Assembly (NCBI RefSeq): GCF_039696035.1
Contig: NZ_CP155567.1
Span: 1,979,001-2,043,000 of the forward strand
Origin: Microbulbifer sp. SAOS-129_SWC
GTDB taxonomy: Bacteria > Pseudomonadota > Gammaproteobacteria > Pseudomonadales > Cellvibrionaceae
Length of the DNA: 64,000 bases
Direction of reading: 5' to 3'
A program made the translations under genes and the position numbers. The first letter of the stretch is position 1; every line of letters starts with the position of its first letter. Below are positions 1 to 9,412 of the stretch, in pieces. Below the pieces are notes generated by a model. It was not told the origin of the DNA and ran no database searches. It was given only the letters and a program-made list of their open reading frames with translations.

Positions 1-476
1 CCCAGGTGCCGGAGAAGATGGCGCTGCTGGCGGCGTCGCCGACTTATCTGTATTCCGCTCTCGGCATCTCCGAATCCGCCCATGTCAGTGCGCGGCCGGT
101 GGAAGAGGTGGCCAGCATCTATTTCCGCCTGGCCGATACGCTCGACCTGCACTGGTTCGGCAACCGGATCATCGATCTGCCGGTGGAGAGCTTCTGGCAG
201 GCCCAGGCGCGCGAGACCAGCATGGACGACCTCGATAACCAGCTGTCCAGCCTCGCGGTGAACATTCTGCGCCTGGCTGGCGACGCCGGACTGGATGTAG
301 ATGGCGCAATGCTGCGTTGGGGCGCTATCATGGCGCCCGCCATCCAGCGCTGGATCAGCCTGCTGACCGAATTGAAGGCGGCACCGGTGGGCGATTTCGC
401 CATGTTCACCGTCGCCCTGCGCGAGCTGATGTACCTGGCCAACGCCACCGCCGACCGGGAATCGCTGGCGGAATAA
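1..476 (+). CDS. gdhB: NAD-specific glutamate dehydrogenase, C-terminal fragment
   Basis: This is the last ~157 codons of a gene that enters from the left edge, read in the frame whose first whole codon is at base 3; the GTG at 6 is an internal valine, not a start. The peptide carries the block HWFGNRIIDLPV followed by ESFWQAQAR, which I recognise as the C-terminal part of the large (~1600 residue) bacterial NAD-dependent glutamate dehydrogenases that deaminate glutamate to 2-oxoglutarate. It ends with TAA at 474-476. pyrD follows on the same strand after 143 bases, an order also known from Pseudomonas. Family assignment is from recognition of the C-terminal block only, because the catalytic core lies outside the window. 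Confidence 0.8.
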   Translation, partial: QVPEKMALLAASPTYLYSALGISESAHVSARPVEEVASIYFRLADTLDLHWFGNRIIDLPVESFWQAQARETSMDDLDNQLSSLAVNILRLAGDAGLDVDGAMLRWGAIMAPAIQRWISLLTELKAAPVGDFAMFTVALRELMYLANATADRESLAE

Positions 477-619
477 CGTCGCGCGGGCCGTTGCCCGCCC
501 GGCCCCGATCTGCAGCAGCGGCCCACGGCCGCGACCGATAGCCGCTTTAGGCTAATCCGGATCGCGACCCTGGGCCGCTGCCGCAGGTGGGGCAACTGAC
601 TGAGGAATTGAGAGCACCC

Positions 620-1657
620 ATGTATTCATATCTGCGCAAGGCCTTGTTTGCGCTGGACCCGGAAAGGGCCCACCACCTTACACTCGATGCCATCGGCGCG
701 GCCGAGCGCCTCGGTTTGGCCTCACTGCTGGCCAAGCCGGTTGCCGATGACCCGGTCGAACTGATGGGCCTGACACTGCCGAATCCGGTGGGGCTGGCCG
801 CCGGGCTGGATAAGAATGCCCAGGCCTTCAATGGCCTTGGTGCGCTGGGATTCGGTTTCGTCGAGGTGGGCACGGTGACGCCGCGACCGCAGCCGGGCAA
901 CCCGCAGCCGCGCCTGTTCCGCATCCCCGAAGCGGAAGCCATTGTCAATCGCATGGGCTTTAACAACGAGGGTGTCGACTATCTGGTGGCGCGGGTCAAG
1001 CGCCGTCGCTACAGCGGTGTACTGGGTATCAACGTGGGCAAGAATTTCGATACCCCGGTGGAGCGGGCCGCCGACGACTACTGCCTGTGCATGGAGAAGG
1101 TTTACCCCTACGCGGATTACATCACCGCCAATGTCTCCTCTCCCAACACCAAGGGCCTGCGCGACCTGCAGTTTGGCGACAGCCTCAACCGGCTGCTCGA
1201 GGCGATCAAGGAAAAGCAGCAAAAACTGGCTGCAGCCAGCGACCGCTATGTGCCGCTGGCAGTGAAGATCGCTCCGGATATGGACGCCGAGGCCATCGCG
1301 CAGATTGCCGAGGCACTGGTGGAATTCGGTATCGACGGCGTTATCGCCACCAACACCACCATCGACAAGTCTGCGGTGGCCGGGCTGCCCCACGGCGACG
1401 AAGCGGGCGGTCTGAGTGGCCGGCCACTGGCGAACCGCTCGACAGAAGTAATCGCGCAGCTGGCGGCACAGCTCAAGGGGCGCCTGCCGATTATCGGCGT
1501 CGGCGGTATCTTTGACGGCGAGAGCGCCGCGGAGAAGATTCGCGCGGGTGCCACGGCGGTACAGATCTATACGGGCTTCATCTATCGCGGACCGGAAGTG
1601 ATTCGCGAGGCGGCTGAAGCCATCGCGTTGGAGCGCCGCCGCGGCACTGCCGGTTGA
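620..1657 (+). CDS. pyrD: Dihydroorotate dehydrogenase (quinone), class 2
   Basis: PyrD oxidises dihydroorotate to orotate in pyrimidine synthesis, passing electrons through FMN to membrane quinone. The protein begins [19 protein letters not shown], an N-terminal amphipathic membrane-association segment typical of class 2 enzymes, and continues with the FMN-barrel blocks [48 protein letters not shown] (the catalytic serine lies in this loop), IATNTT and GVGGI. Length is 345 residues, close to the 336 of E. coli. I chose ATG 620 over an upstream in-frame codon at 587 because the domain begins there and a GAGG element lies about 12 bases upstream. The next gene, rmf, is convergent. Confidence 0.95.
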   Translation: MYSYLRKALFALDPERAHHLTLDAIGAAERLGLASLLAKPVADDPVELMGLTLPNPVGLAAGLDKNAQAFNGLGALGFGFVEVGTVTPRPQPGNPQPRLFRIPEAEAIVNRMGFNNEGVDYLVARVKRRRYSGVLGINVGKNFDTPVERAADDYCLCMEKVYPYADYITANVSSPNTKGLRDLQFGDSLNRLLEAIKEKQQKLAAASDRYVPLAVKIAPDMDAEAIAQIAEALVEFGIDGVIATNTTIDKSAVAGLPHGDEAGGLSGRPLANRSTEVIAQLAAQLKGRLPIIGVGGIFDGESAAEKIRAGATAVQIYTGFIYRGPEVIREAAEAIALERRRGTAG

Positions 1658-1685
1658 CCCGGGGCCGCGGATACCCGGGCGGAGG

Positions 1686-1937
1686 TCAGATGGTGCTCCA
1701 GCCGTCCGGGTAGTGAATATTGGTGGATACCGTCCGGTAAATTTCCAGTTTTTGTGCCTTGGTGGTCTCGTCGAGTCCGTTCCAGTAATCCTCGCGTCCT
1801 TCGCGCCAGCCGTTGATCCATTCCTGGTGGGAATTGCCGTTGACAAACGGGCAACTGTCCTCGGCCTTGTTGTTCATGGCTGCCAGGTAGCCTTTGTAGA
1901 ATGCTCTCTCGGTATGATTGCGTTTTTGGCGTTTCAT
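1686..1937 (-). CDS. rmf: Ribosome modulation factor
   Basis: Rmf binds 70S ribosomes in stationary phase and drives 100S dimer formation (hibernation). The 83-residue protein starts MKRQKRNHTERAFYKGYLA and has the family's INGWREGREDYWNG block, matching the E. coli pattern MKRQKRD...GWREAMAD. It is longer than the 55-residue E. coli protein, with a C-terminal tail of about 30 residues, as in many marine gammaproteobacteria. The ATG at 1937 was chosen over an upstream in-frame codon at 1958 because the family begins with MKRQKR, and a GAGGG lies about 10 bases upstream. It sits between pyrD and rlmKL, the same neighbourhood as in Pseudomonas. Confidence 0.92.
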   Translation of the reverse strand: MKRQKRNHTERAFYKGYLAAMNNKAEDSCPFVNGNSHQEWINGWREGREDYWNGLDETTKAQKLEIYRTVSTNIHYPDGWSTI

Positions 1938-2247
1938 ATTATGCGGACCCTCTCGCACAGTTCGTATAGTAGTCGGCGGCGCCCGGCGCGTTGGTCTGGC
2001 GGGCCAGTCTTTGCCGGGCAGCGGTGGGATTGATGGGGTGTCGTCTCCTTTTTACGGCTTTCTTTACAAGCTTAGTGAAGATGACAATACGATTGCCACA
2101 CTTTGTCAGCGCCGGATGCCGGTGCAGATGACAGAGTGCGCGCGCTGTGATGTTTTAATATGACAGCGCAGGCTGATAGAAGAATTGGGTATAGCCTGCG
2201 GGCAATACCCGGGATGCAGTGTCATCCAGTTGTTAGAGAAAACGGTT
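1938..2247. other. Divergent intergenic region rmf / rlmKL
   Basis: About 310 bases separate the divergent rmf and rlmKL starts, so both promoters should lie here. I see no convincing -35/-10 pair, riboswitch or RNA gene. Small open frames are present but have no coding character. Base composition drops in the middle (around 2050-2110), as expected for a promoter region. Confidence 0.5.
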
Positions 2248-4437
2248 TTGTCTGATTCGAACGCTGAAAATCTCGAGTTCACCGCCACCTGTCCCAAGGG
2301 GCTGGAGGGCCTGCTGGCCGAAGAGCTGCGCGCGCTGGGCGCGCAGGATATGGCCGAGCAGCCGGCGGCGGTGCATTTCCGCGGCCCGCTGCTGCTGGCC
2401 TATCGCTGCTGCCTGTGGAGTCGCCTGGCCAACCGCATATTGCTGCGCCTCGCCCATCGCGGGATCGCCGATGCGGACGACCTGTACCGCGCGGTGGCGG
2501 CGCTGCCGTGGGAAGACCATATCAATCCCACCGGGCGCCTGTGGCTGCAGTTCTCCGGTACCAACCGCGCCATCCGCAACAGCCAGTTCGGCGCGCAGAA
2601 AGCCAAGGACGCGGTGGTGGACCGGTTGCGTGAGAAAACCGGTGCCCGCCCGGTGGTGGAAAAGCAAAACCCGGATCTGACCGTGGCCCTGCGGCTGCAC
2701 CGGGACAAGCTGGATATCGCCATCGACCTGAGCGGTGACAGCCTGCACCGGCGCGGCTACCGCACGCATATCGGCGCCGCGCCACTGAAGGAAAACCTGG
2801 CGGCGGCGCTGCTGTTGCGCGCCGGCTGGCCGCAGATCGCCGCCGAGGGTGGGGCGCTGCTGGATCCGATGTGCGGTTCCGGCACCATCCTGATCGAGGG
2901 GGCGATGATGGCCGCGGATATCGCCCCCGGATTGCTACGTGACGGTTTCGGTTTCGAGCGCTGGCTCGGCCACCAGTCGGATATCTGGCTGCAGCTGCGC
3001 GAGGAGGCGCTGGAGCGCCGCCGCGCGGGGCTGGAGCGCGACTTGCCCGAAATCCGCGGCTATGACGCCGATGCCAAGGTGCTGTTTGCCGCGGAGGCGA
3101 ATATCGCCCGCGCCGGCCTCGAGCGCCAGGTGCGGGTCAGCTGCCGGCCGGTTGCCGCCTTCAAGGTCCCCAGCCATCGTGAAATCAGGTCCGGCCTGGT
3201 GCTGACCAACCCGCCTTATGGCGAGCGTCTGGGCGAACAGGAAGCGCTGCGCGAAACCTACGCCGAGCTGGGGCGCCAGCTCAAGCAGGAGTTTCCCGGC
3301 TGGCTCGCCGGTATCTTTACCGGCAACCCGGAACTGGGCTTTGCCACCGGGCTGCGCTCGCACAAGCAGTACCAGCTGTACAACGGCAGTATTCCGAGTC
3401 AGCTGCTGCTGTTCCGCCTGCGCGAACACGCCGAGCAGGGCCGCGCAGAGACTGCGCCGAAGTTGTCCGCCGAGGCGCAGATGGTTGCCAACCGGTTGCG
3501 CAAGAACCTGCGCACCACCGGCAAGTGGGCGCAGAAAAATGACATCGACTGCTACCGCCTGTATGACGCCGACCTGCCGGAATACGCCGCCGCGGTCGAC
3601 TTGTACCGCTCGGCGGAAGGCGTGTTGCACGCCCATGTACAGGAGTACCGCGCGCCTGCCAGCATTCCCGAGGACAAGGCGCGCGCGCGCCTGCGCGACC
3701 TGGTGCGCGCGCTGCGCGACGTGCTGGAAATTCCACCGGCGCGCATCAGCATCAAGGAGCGCCGCCGCCAGAGCCACAAGGGCGGCGGCCAGTACCAGAA
3801 GCGCGCCGAGGGCAAACCGGGTGGTGAGGAGTTCTGGGTGCGCGAATACGGCGCCGAGCTGGAAGTGAATCTGCGCGATTACCTGGATACCGGCCTGTTC
3901 CTGGATCACCGGCCGGTGCGCCAGTACCTGCGCGCGCACGCGCGGGGCAAGACCTTCCTGAACCTGTTCTGCTACACCGCGACCGCCACCGTGCAGGCGG
4001 CACTGGGTGGCTGCGCGCAAAGTACCAGCGTCGATATGTCGAAGACCTACCAGGCGTGGAGTGCGCGCAATTTCCGCCGCAACGGGCTCGATCCCTATCG
4101 CCACCAGCTGGTGGAGGCGGACTGCCTGCAGTGGCTCGAATCCGCGCAGCAGAACCGCCGCGGACACTACGACCTGATCTTCCTCGATCCGCCCAGTTTC
4201 TCCAATTCGGCCAAAATGCACGGTGTGCTGGATATCCAGCGGGACCATGGCAAGCTAATCCGCCAGTGTATGGCGTTACTGGCGCCGGGTGGTGAAATGG
4301 TGTTTTCCAACAATCTGCGCAGTTTCAAGATGGACGCGGATGTGCGAAGCGAGTTTGCCGTGGAGCGGCTGGAGATGCTGGACCGGGATTTCCAGCGCAA
4401 TCCGAAGATTCACAATGTGTGGAAAATCCAGCGGTAA
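2248..4437 (+). CDS. rlmL: 23S rRNA (guanine-N2/N7) bifunctional methyltransferase RlmKL
   Basis: RlmKL makes m2G2445 and m7G2069 in 23S rRNA using S-adenosylmethionine. Visible in order: an N-terminal THUMP region starting FTATCPKGLEGLLAEELRALGAQ, the first methyltransferase with DPMCGSGTILIEGA and LTNPPYGERLG (N-P-P-Y of the N2-guanine enzymes), then a second methyltransferase of the RlmI/K type with FLDHRPVR, FLNLFCYTATATVQA and FLDPPSFSNS. At ~729 residues it is slightly longer than the 702 of E. coli. No ATG exists at the 5' end. I place the start at TTG 2248 (reading SDSNAENLEF onward), with TTG 2230 and TTG 2185 as alternatives. The start is less certain than the identity. Confidence 0.92.
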   Translation: MSDSNAENLEFTATCPKGLEGLLAEELRALGAQDMAEQPAAVHFRGPLLLAYRCCLWSRLANRILLRLAHRGIADADDLYRAVAALPWEDHINPTGRLWLQFSGTNRAIRNSQFGAQKAKDAVVDRLREKTGARPVVEKQNPDLTVALRLHRDKLDIAIDLSGDSLHRRGYRTHIGAAPLKENLAAALLLRAGWPQIAAEGGALLDPMCGSGTILIEGAMMAADIAPGLLRDGFGFERWLGHQSDIWLQLREEALERRRAGLERDLPEIRGYDADAKVLFAAEANIARAGLERQVRVSCRPVAAFKVPSHREIRSGLVLTNPPYGERLGEQEALRETYAELGRQLKQEFPGWLAGIFTGNPELGFATGLRSHKQYQLYNGSIPSQLLLFRLREHAEQGRAETAPKLSAEAQMVANRLRKNLRTTGKWAQKNDIDCYRLYDADLPEYAAAVDLYRSAEGVLHAHVQEYRAPASIPEDKARARLRDLVRALRDVLEIPPARISIKERRRQSHKGGGQYQKRAEGKPGGEEFWVREYGAELEVNLRDYLDTGLFLDHRPVRQYLRAHARGKTFLNLFCYTATATVQAALGGCAQSTSVDMSKTYQAWSARNFRRNGLDPYRHQLVEADCLQWLESAQQNRRGHYDLIFLDPPSFSNSAKMHGVLDIQRDHGKLIRQCMALLAPGGEMVFSNNLRSFKMDADVRSEFAVERLEMLDRDFQRNPKIHNVWKIQR

Positions 4438-4514
4438 GCCACTGGCGCGCGCGGCGTATCGTGGCTTTGGGGCCTTGGTTATTTACCCTTGTCGATTTTC
4501 TGAAAATTGAGCAG

Positions 4515-4535
4515 CGGGTGCGCATGGCGCACCCG
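4515..4535. repeat. Perfect 9-bp hairpin, REP-like, between convergent genes
   Basis: The sequence CGGGTGCGC-ATG-GCGCACCCG forms a 9-bp stem with a 3-base loop between the ends of rlmKL (+) and the kinase gene (-). It may serve as a transcription barrier for both. The core GGTGCGCAT.GCGCACC recurs at 39710, so it is probably a dispersed palindromic repeat rather than a gene-specific terminator. No long T run follows it. Confidence 0.6.
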
Positions 4536-4543
4536 GTTTCGGT

Positions 4544-7009
4544 TTATTCGAGTTCCATCACTACGCGCAATCCCACTTCGGTGGACATGGTGTTTTCACT
4601 CAGTCCGGCGCGATAAGCGGAGGTGACCTTGCTCAACGGGTCGCGCATGGAGCCGCCGCGCACCGCGCGCAGATTACAGCCCTCGATTTCCACCGGGCGG
4701 CCGTCGCGGCGGTGTTTGCTGTAGTCGCCCAGGTAACAGTCTTCCACCCACTCGGCCACATTGCCCGCGGTATCGTAAAGGCCGTAGGGGTTGGCCTTGT
4801 AGTGACCGACCGGGGCGCTGGTGGCGGAGAAGAAACCATTGAACTCGCTGCCGCAGCCGCGGCGGCAGTTGGCGTGGCCACGGGGTTCCGCGTCGCCCCA
4901 CCAGAAGGGTTTGCCAACGCCACCGCGGGCCGCGTATTCCCATTCCGCCTCGCTGGCCAGCCGGTAGTGTCGGCCAGTCTGCGCCGACAGCCAGCGCACA
5001 TAATTCTGCGCGTCTTTCCAGCTGACGTTGATCACCGGCCGCTCCTTGCGTCCCCAACCCGCATCGCCGGGCAGGGCGGCGCCGGCGGCGTCGGCATAGC
5101 GGTCGTAGTCGGCGAAGGTGATTTCATGCGTGGAGATGGCAAAGGGTTCGGCGATCCGTACCCGGTGCGCTGGGCGCGCGGCCGAACGCTTGTTGTTGCC
5201 CATCAGGAAACTGCCGGCACCGATCACCACCATCTGCGGCCCGCGGCCGCCGGACTTTAACCGCGAGCGGATTTTCTTGCCGGGATAATAGGCCCGCTTC
5301 AAGTTGACCGGCACGGTCAGATCGCTGTCGTCGATTTCGATCCAGCGGCGCACCGGCGTGTAGCCGCGCTTGCTCACCAGCAGGTCGTAGCGGCCCGGTT
5401 CCAGTTCCATGCCCTGACTGTAGCGCGGGGTGATATTCATGATGCGCACCCGGGCGTCACTGGGACGAGCGCGGACTTTCAATTTGAACTGCGTCGGAGT
5501 TGCGGCCGCCGCAGCATCGTCGTCACTGTCGCTGTCGGCACTGCCCGGTGCATCTTTGCTGCCCTGCGGCTGTGCATCGTTCGCGTCGGATACTGCCACT
5601 GACTCGCCGGATTCAGCGGCGTCTGGTGTGTCCGAGTCATCCGCCGCGGTCCCAGGGGCGGCAGTGGAGGTCTCGGTGTCGGTCGCCAGTGGCTGCGCAT
5701 CGGCTGCTGGGGCTTCCGCGGGCATTGTTTCCCGGGCCGCCGACGGCTGCGCAGTAGACGCTACCGTGTCGGCATTGGCGTCGGCGCCTGCCGTCTCGCT
5801 GTCCTTACTCGCAGGCAACAGCAGTTGGGCGGTAAAGTGGCTGGCGTTATCCAACACCGGATTGCCAGATTGCCACTGCAGTTTCTGGCTGACCAGGCTG
5901 AACAGCAGCCAGCAGAACAGCAGGGATCCCGTCAGCAGACTGCCAAACAGCCATTGGCGCCGCTTGCGCTGGGGCGCCTGCTGGATCACCTGGTGAATGC
6001 GCATGATGGTCGCCTGCTCGGTGCGCGGGTGCTTGTCATCGAGGGGCTTGTCGCGCCAGCGCGCCCAGGCCCTTATCAGCTGGTCGCTGACAGTGCCGTA
6101 GAGGGTCATTACCAATGCGCGCAGCAGACTGGAGACGCGCACTGAGGTGTTGTTGAGCTGGGTCGGCTGGGTTGGTGGTTTTCCGGCCAGGGCGGCCAGC
6201 AGCTGGTCGATTGCATCGACGACATCCAGGCCGCGCTGGAAGCGCTGTTCCGGATCCTTGTCGAGGAAGCGATCGATCAGGCTCTGGTACAGAGAGTGGC
6301 GCGCCGGCAGCCGCGGAATCGGATCCGTCAGGTGCTTGATCGCGATCGCCACCGCTTCATCGGCCTGGTAGGGCACCGCGCTGGTGACCATCTCGTAGAA
6401 CACCACGCCGAGGCTGTAGAGGTCGGCGCGGCCGTCGATCGCCGCACCGCGGGCCTGCTCGGGGCTCATGTAGTGGGGGGTACCCACAACCATACCGGTG
6501 TTGGTCATGCGCGTGGTGCGCGCCACTGCGCGCGCCACGCCGAAATCCGTCAGTACCGCGGAGCCGTCCTCGCGGAACAGGATGTTTTCCGGTTTCAGAT
6601 CCCGGTGTACATAGCCCTTGCCGTGGGCGTGATCCAGGGCCAGGGCAATCTGCCGGGTAACGTTCAGTGCCTCCAGTGGCTCCATCACGCCCTTGGCCAT
6701 GCGGTCGGCTACCGAGCCCCCGGGCATATAGTCCATGGCGATATAGTTGAGGCTGCGATAGCGCCCGATATCATGGATGCCGACAATATTCGGGTGCGAA
6801 AGCTGGCCGACAATATTGGCCTCGCGCTGGAAGCGCTCGCTGAATACCGGATCGGCGTTCAGCACTGGCGACATGACTTTCAGTGCCACCTGGCGGCCAA
6901 CGCTGCGCTGGGTCGCCAGGTATACGGTGGACATACCGCCCTGATTGATCTTTTTCAGGATGCGATAGCCGGGTATTTCCAGAGACGTGCTGCTGGTAAC
7001 GACTTCCAT
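4544..7009 (-). CDS. Membrane Ser/Thr protein kinase with PEGA and formylglycine-enzyme-like domains
   Basis: An 821-residue protein. Residues ~14-280 are a Hanks-type kinase: P-loop NQGGMSTVYLA, lysine in VALKVM (~44), HRDLKPENIL (~135-144), DFGVAR (~155) and GTPHYMSPEQARG. A single membrane span follows at ~355-375 (LFGSLLTGSLLFCWLLFSLV), then a ~100-residue Ala/Asp/Ser/Thr-rich linker, a PEGA-like domain (ARPSDARVRI...GRYDLLVSKRGYTPV), and a C-terminal SUMF1/formylglycine-generating-enzyme-like domain (GSFLMGNN, EWEYAARGG, GNVAEWVEDCY, RAVRGGS). The sensory part is therefore predicted to be periplasmic. The start is ATG 7009 with AAGGA upstream; an in-frame TTG precedes it. It lies 18 bases downstream of a PP2C phosphatase gene, so the pair probably forms one operon and one reversible phospho-switch. 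Substrate unknown. Confidence 0.88.
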   Translation of the reverse strand: MEVVTSSTSLEIPGYRILKKINQGGMSTVYLATQRSVGRQVALKVMSPVLNADPVFSERFQREANIVGQLSHPNIVGIHDIGRYRSLNYIAMDYMPGGSVADRMAKGVMEPLEALNVTRQIALALDHAHGKGYVHRDLKPENILFREDGSAVLTDFGVARAVARTTRMTNTGMVVGTPHYMSPEQARGAAIDGRADLYSLGVVFYEMVTSAVPYQADEAVAIAIKHLTDPIPRLPARHSLYQSLIDRFLDKDPEQRFQRGLDVVDAIDQLLAALAGKPPTQPTQLNNTSVRVSSLLRALVMTLYGTVSDQLIRAWARWRDKPLDDKHPRTEQATIMRIHQVIQQAPQRKRRQWLFGSLLTGSLLFCWLLFSLVSQKLQWQSGNPVLDNASHFTAQLLLPASKDSETAGADANADTVASTAQPSAARETMPAEAPAADAQPLATDTETSTAAPGTAADDSDTPDAAESGESVAVSDANDAQPQGSKDAPGSADSDSDDDAAAAATPTQFKLKVRARPSDARVRIMNITPRYSQGMELEPGRYDLLVSKRGYTPVRRWIEIDDSDLTVPVNLKRAYYPGKKIRSRLKSGGRGPQMVVIGAGSFLMGNNKRSAARPAHRVRIAEPFAISTHEITFADYDRYADAAGAALPGDAGWGRKERPVINVSWKDAQNYVRWLSAQTGRHYRLASEAEWEYAARGGVGKPFWWGDAEPRGHANCRRGCGSEFNGFFSATSAPVGHYKANPYGLYDTAGNVAEWVEDCYLGDYSKHRRDGRPVEIEGCNLRAVRGGSMRDPLSKVTSAYRAGLSENTMSTEVGLRVVMELE

Positions 7010-7027
7010 CAAACTCGTTTCCTTGAA

Positions 7028-8005
7028 TCAGTGATTACCGAGCAGCCAGGCCGCCAGGGCGGCGCAAGCGCCGAGCGAACAGATCGCCAGCGCTATTTTG
7101 GCAAATGGTGACATCCCCTGCGCGGAATTCTGTAGCGCACTGCCTGTGCGCGAAGTCCACTTTTGCATACGGGATGGCGCCGGATTGGGCGCGTTGATCA
7201 CCTGTACGGTAATGTTGTCTTTGCCCCCCGCGTCCAGCGCCGCGCCTACCAGCAGGTCGACGGCGCGGCGGTTGTCATCGTTGGCGGCGAGAATTTCGGC
7301 AATCTGTGTGGGCTCGACTTCCGCACTGAGACCGTCACTGCACAGCAGCAGCTTCTGGCCGGGGCGCCAGGGGGCGGAGACGCGATCGATTTCCAGCTTG
7401 GGATTGGTGCTGCCACCGATACAGCGGGTAATGACGTGGCGGTTGGGGTGGCTGGCCGCCTCGGCAGAGTTGATGGCGCCGGAATCCACCAGCATCTGCA
7501 CATAGGAGTGATCGCTGGTGAGCTGGCGCAACTGCCCGCTGTGCTCGCCCGGGGTCCACAGATAGGCGCGGCTATCGCCAACCCAGTAGACGTGGAAATA
7601 AGCGCCATCCTCGGCGGCGACGACCGCGGTCGAGCCCATGTTGGCGGTGTTGTGCTCGTCGCCGAGCAGCAGCGCGTGGGCGCGCTGCAGTGCGCGTTCG
7701 TAGTGGCGGTCGGTGGCCGCGGAGCGCTGTATCTCCTCGACCACGGTCTTGCTGGCGATTTCGCCGGCCTGGTGGCCGCCGAGGCCGTCGGCCACGACCC
7801 AGATGCCGCGCTGCGGGTCGGCCCAGTAGGCGTCCTCGTTCTGCTCGCGCTTGTAGCCCGGATGGGTGGTGCCGGCGCTGCGCTGGGCGCCGCTGGCGCG
7901 ATCGACTGTTCCGCTGTGCCGCGATATTTCGCGTACTTTGGTTTCACTCACTGGCGTGCTACTACCTGTTTTATTCTGATTTGCCCGGCGTTCAGCACTG
8001 CACAC
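7028..8005 (-). CDS. PP2C-family Ser/Thr protein phosphatase, membrane-anchored
   Basis: Metal-dependent PP2C phosphatase expected to reverse the neighbouring kinase. Motifs: REQNEDAYWAD (metal-binding D), GIWVVADGLGGHQAGEIAS, VGDSRAYLW, LTSDHSYVQ, LLCSDGLSAEV and GGKDNITV, the standard PP2C order. The last ~25 residues (IALAICSLGACAALAAWLL) form a membrane anchor, so the catalytic domain is cytoplasmic beside the kinase. The given start is GTG 8005. There is no ATG before the domain, and a GTG about 18 codons further in is possible. The gene is divergent from the FHA gene; the 274-base gap between them should contain both promoters. Confidence 0.88.
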   Translation of the reverse strand: MCSAERRANQNKTGSSTPVSETKVREISRHSGTVDRASGAQRSAGTTHPGYKREQNEDAYWADPQRGIWVVADGLGGHQAGEIASKTVVEEIQRSAATDRHYERALQRAHALLLGDEHNTANMGSTAVVAAEDGAYFHVYWVGDSRAYLWTPGEHSGQLRQLTSDHSYVQMLVDSGAINSAEAASHPNRHVITRCIGGSTNPKLEIDRVSAPWRPGQKLLLCSDGLSAEVEPTQIAEILAANDDNRRAVDLLVGAALDAGGKDNITVQVINAPNPAPSRMQKWTSRTGSALQNSAQGMSPFAKIALAICSLGACAALAAWLLGNH

Positions 8006-8279
8006 CGGTTGGGCCGCGTTGCGGCGGCGCGCGTCGCAGCCGCTTGCTTTCGCTGCAATGGTTTCCGACCTCGTGCCAATTGCCCCCGTAGCCTGGCGCG
8101 CAGACCATGTTAGAGCCCGGCATCATTGTAAGCTGCAAACCGAATCACACGCTAACGAATTTCCCCGTGATAAACTCCTGCCGCAAAATAATGCCATAGT
8201 TGCCTGCGACACCACGCGCTTCGCCAGGTGCCGGCCTTCAACCGCGCAGTGACAGGAAAATAGACAGGAAATTCACTCC

Positions 8280-9143
8280 ATGCTCAAGCTCTGTGATCTC
8301 AAGGATGCCAGTCAAAGTGTGTGGTTGGTCTCACCCAAAGTGACGATCGGGCGCGCCGCTAATTGCGACCTGACCATTGCTGATGAATCCGTGGCCAAGC
8401 TGCATGCGGAAGTGGTGGTGGACAACGACCGCCTGACCCTGCACAACCTCGCCGGCAGCGGTCAGGTCTTGCTGAATGGCGAGCCGGTAAAAGGCCGCTG
8501 CCCGCTGAAGCTGAACGACGAGTTGCGTATTGGCGGGCGCACTCTTGCGGTGTTGGATCCCAAGGTGACGCGGCTGAAATCGGCTGCGGGCAGTAATGGT
8601 GTCGCCTGGGCCCTGCGCGCCAATCATCCGGCCATCGCCGGGCGTGTATTCCCGGTGCGTGAGAGCAGTGTGGTGGGGCGTTCGGACGAGTGTGATATCA
8701 CCTTCTCGCTGTCTCACCTGTCGCGCCGCCACGCGCGCCTGGATGTGCGCGACGGCCTGTTGTTTGTGGTCGACCTGGGCTCCGCCAACGGCACCTACCT
8801 GAACAACAAGCGGGTCGCGGAGACCCGTGTGCGCCGCGGCGACGAACTGCGCTTCGACACTCTGAGCTTCAGCGTTGTGGGGCCGGCGGACGACCTGAAC
8901 AAGACCACCGTGCGGCCGGTTGTCTCCGCCGCCCAGTTGCGCGCTGCCGGTGAATTGGACAACTCGCGCCCGGTGGAGACAACCGTCGTATCGCAATCGC
9001 AGCCGACCCGCGAGCGCAGCCGTTACGACAGCGACTCGGCGCTGGCCGACGGCGGTAGCAGCGCCTGGATCTGGATGGGCGGTCTGGTGCTGGCGGTTGC
9101 GGCGCTGGGCTTTTTCTGGGCCCGCAACCAGGGGCTGATCTGA
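8280..9143 (+). CDS. Protein with two FHA domains and a C-terminal membrane anchor
   Basis: 287 residues. FHA domains bind phosphothreonine peptides. The first (residues ~1-95) has TIGRAANCDLTIADESVAKLHAEV, in part degenerate, and GSGQVLLNGEPV. The second (~110-205) is a textbook example: VGRSDECDITF, SHLSRRHARL and GSANGTYLNNKRV. A membrane span lies at ~262-282 (IWMGGLVLAVAALGFFWA), so the reader domains face the cytoplasm where kinase and phosphatase act. It is divergent from the phosphatase gene and likely senses phosphorylation made by the kinase. A thiol-redox gene follows after 14 bases. Confidence 0.9.
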   Translation: MLKLCDLKDASQSVWLVSPKVTIGRAANCDLTIADESVAKLHAEVVVDNDRLTLHNLAGSGQVLLNGEPVKGRCPLKLNDELRIGGRTLAVLDPKVTRLKSAAGSNGVAWALRANHPAIAGRVFPVRESSVVGRSDECDITFSLSHLSRRHARLDVRDGLLFVVDLGSANGTYLNNKRVAETRVRRGDELRFDTLSFSVVGPADDLNKTTVRPVVSAAQLRAAGELDNSRPVETTVVSQSQPTRERSRYDSDSALADGGSSAWIWMGGLVLAVAALGFFWARNQGLI

Positions 9144-9157
9144 AGGAGTCGGGCGCA

Positions 9158-9412
9158 GTGGCGCGTGAATTGATTCTGTATACCACCCTTGGCTGTAGCC
9201 TGTGCGAAAAGGCCAAGGTGGAGATCTGGCCGCAGCTCGAGCGCTTCGGGCTGCGGCTCAAGGAGCAGGATATTGCCGAGGACCCGCAGCTGCTGGAACG
9301 CTTCGCTACCCGCATCCCGCTGGTAGGGCTGGGCGATTGCGATGATGTCTGCGCCTGGCCGTTCGATGCCGGGCAATTGGAAGCCTGGTTGCGCCCGCGT
9401 ATCACCGCATAG
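9158..9412 (+). CDS. Glutaredoxin-like (DUF836) small protein
   Basis: 84 residues with an N-terminal thioredoxin-fold strand and a CSLC active-site-like motif (YTTLGCSLCEKAK), followed by the conserved IPLVGL loop in the position of the cis-proline of glutaredoxins. It matches the glutaredoxin-like DUF836 family (YtfE-unrelated, about 80-90 residues). The start is GTG 9158 with AAGGAG at 9143-9148, overlapping the FHA stop region, so it is translationally close to the FHA gene. Partner and substrate are unknown. Confidence 0.78.
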   Translation: MARELILYTTLGCSLCEKAKVEIWPQLERFGLRLKEQDIAEDPQLLERFATRIPLVGLGDCDDVCAWPFDAGQLEAWLRPRITA

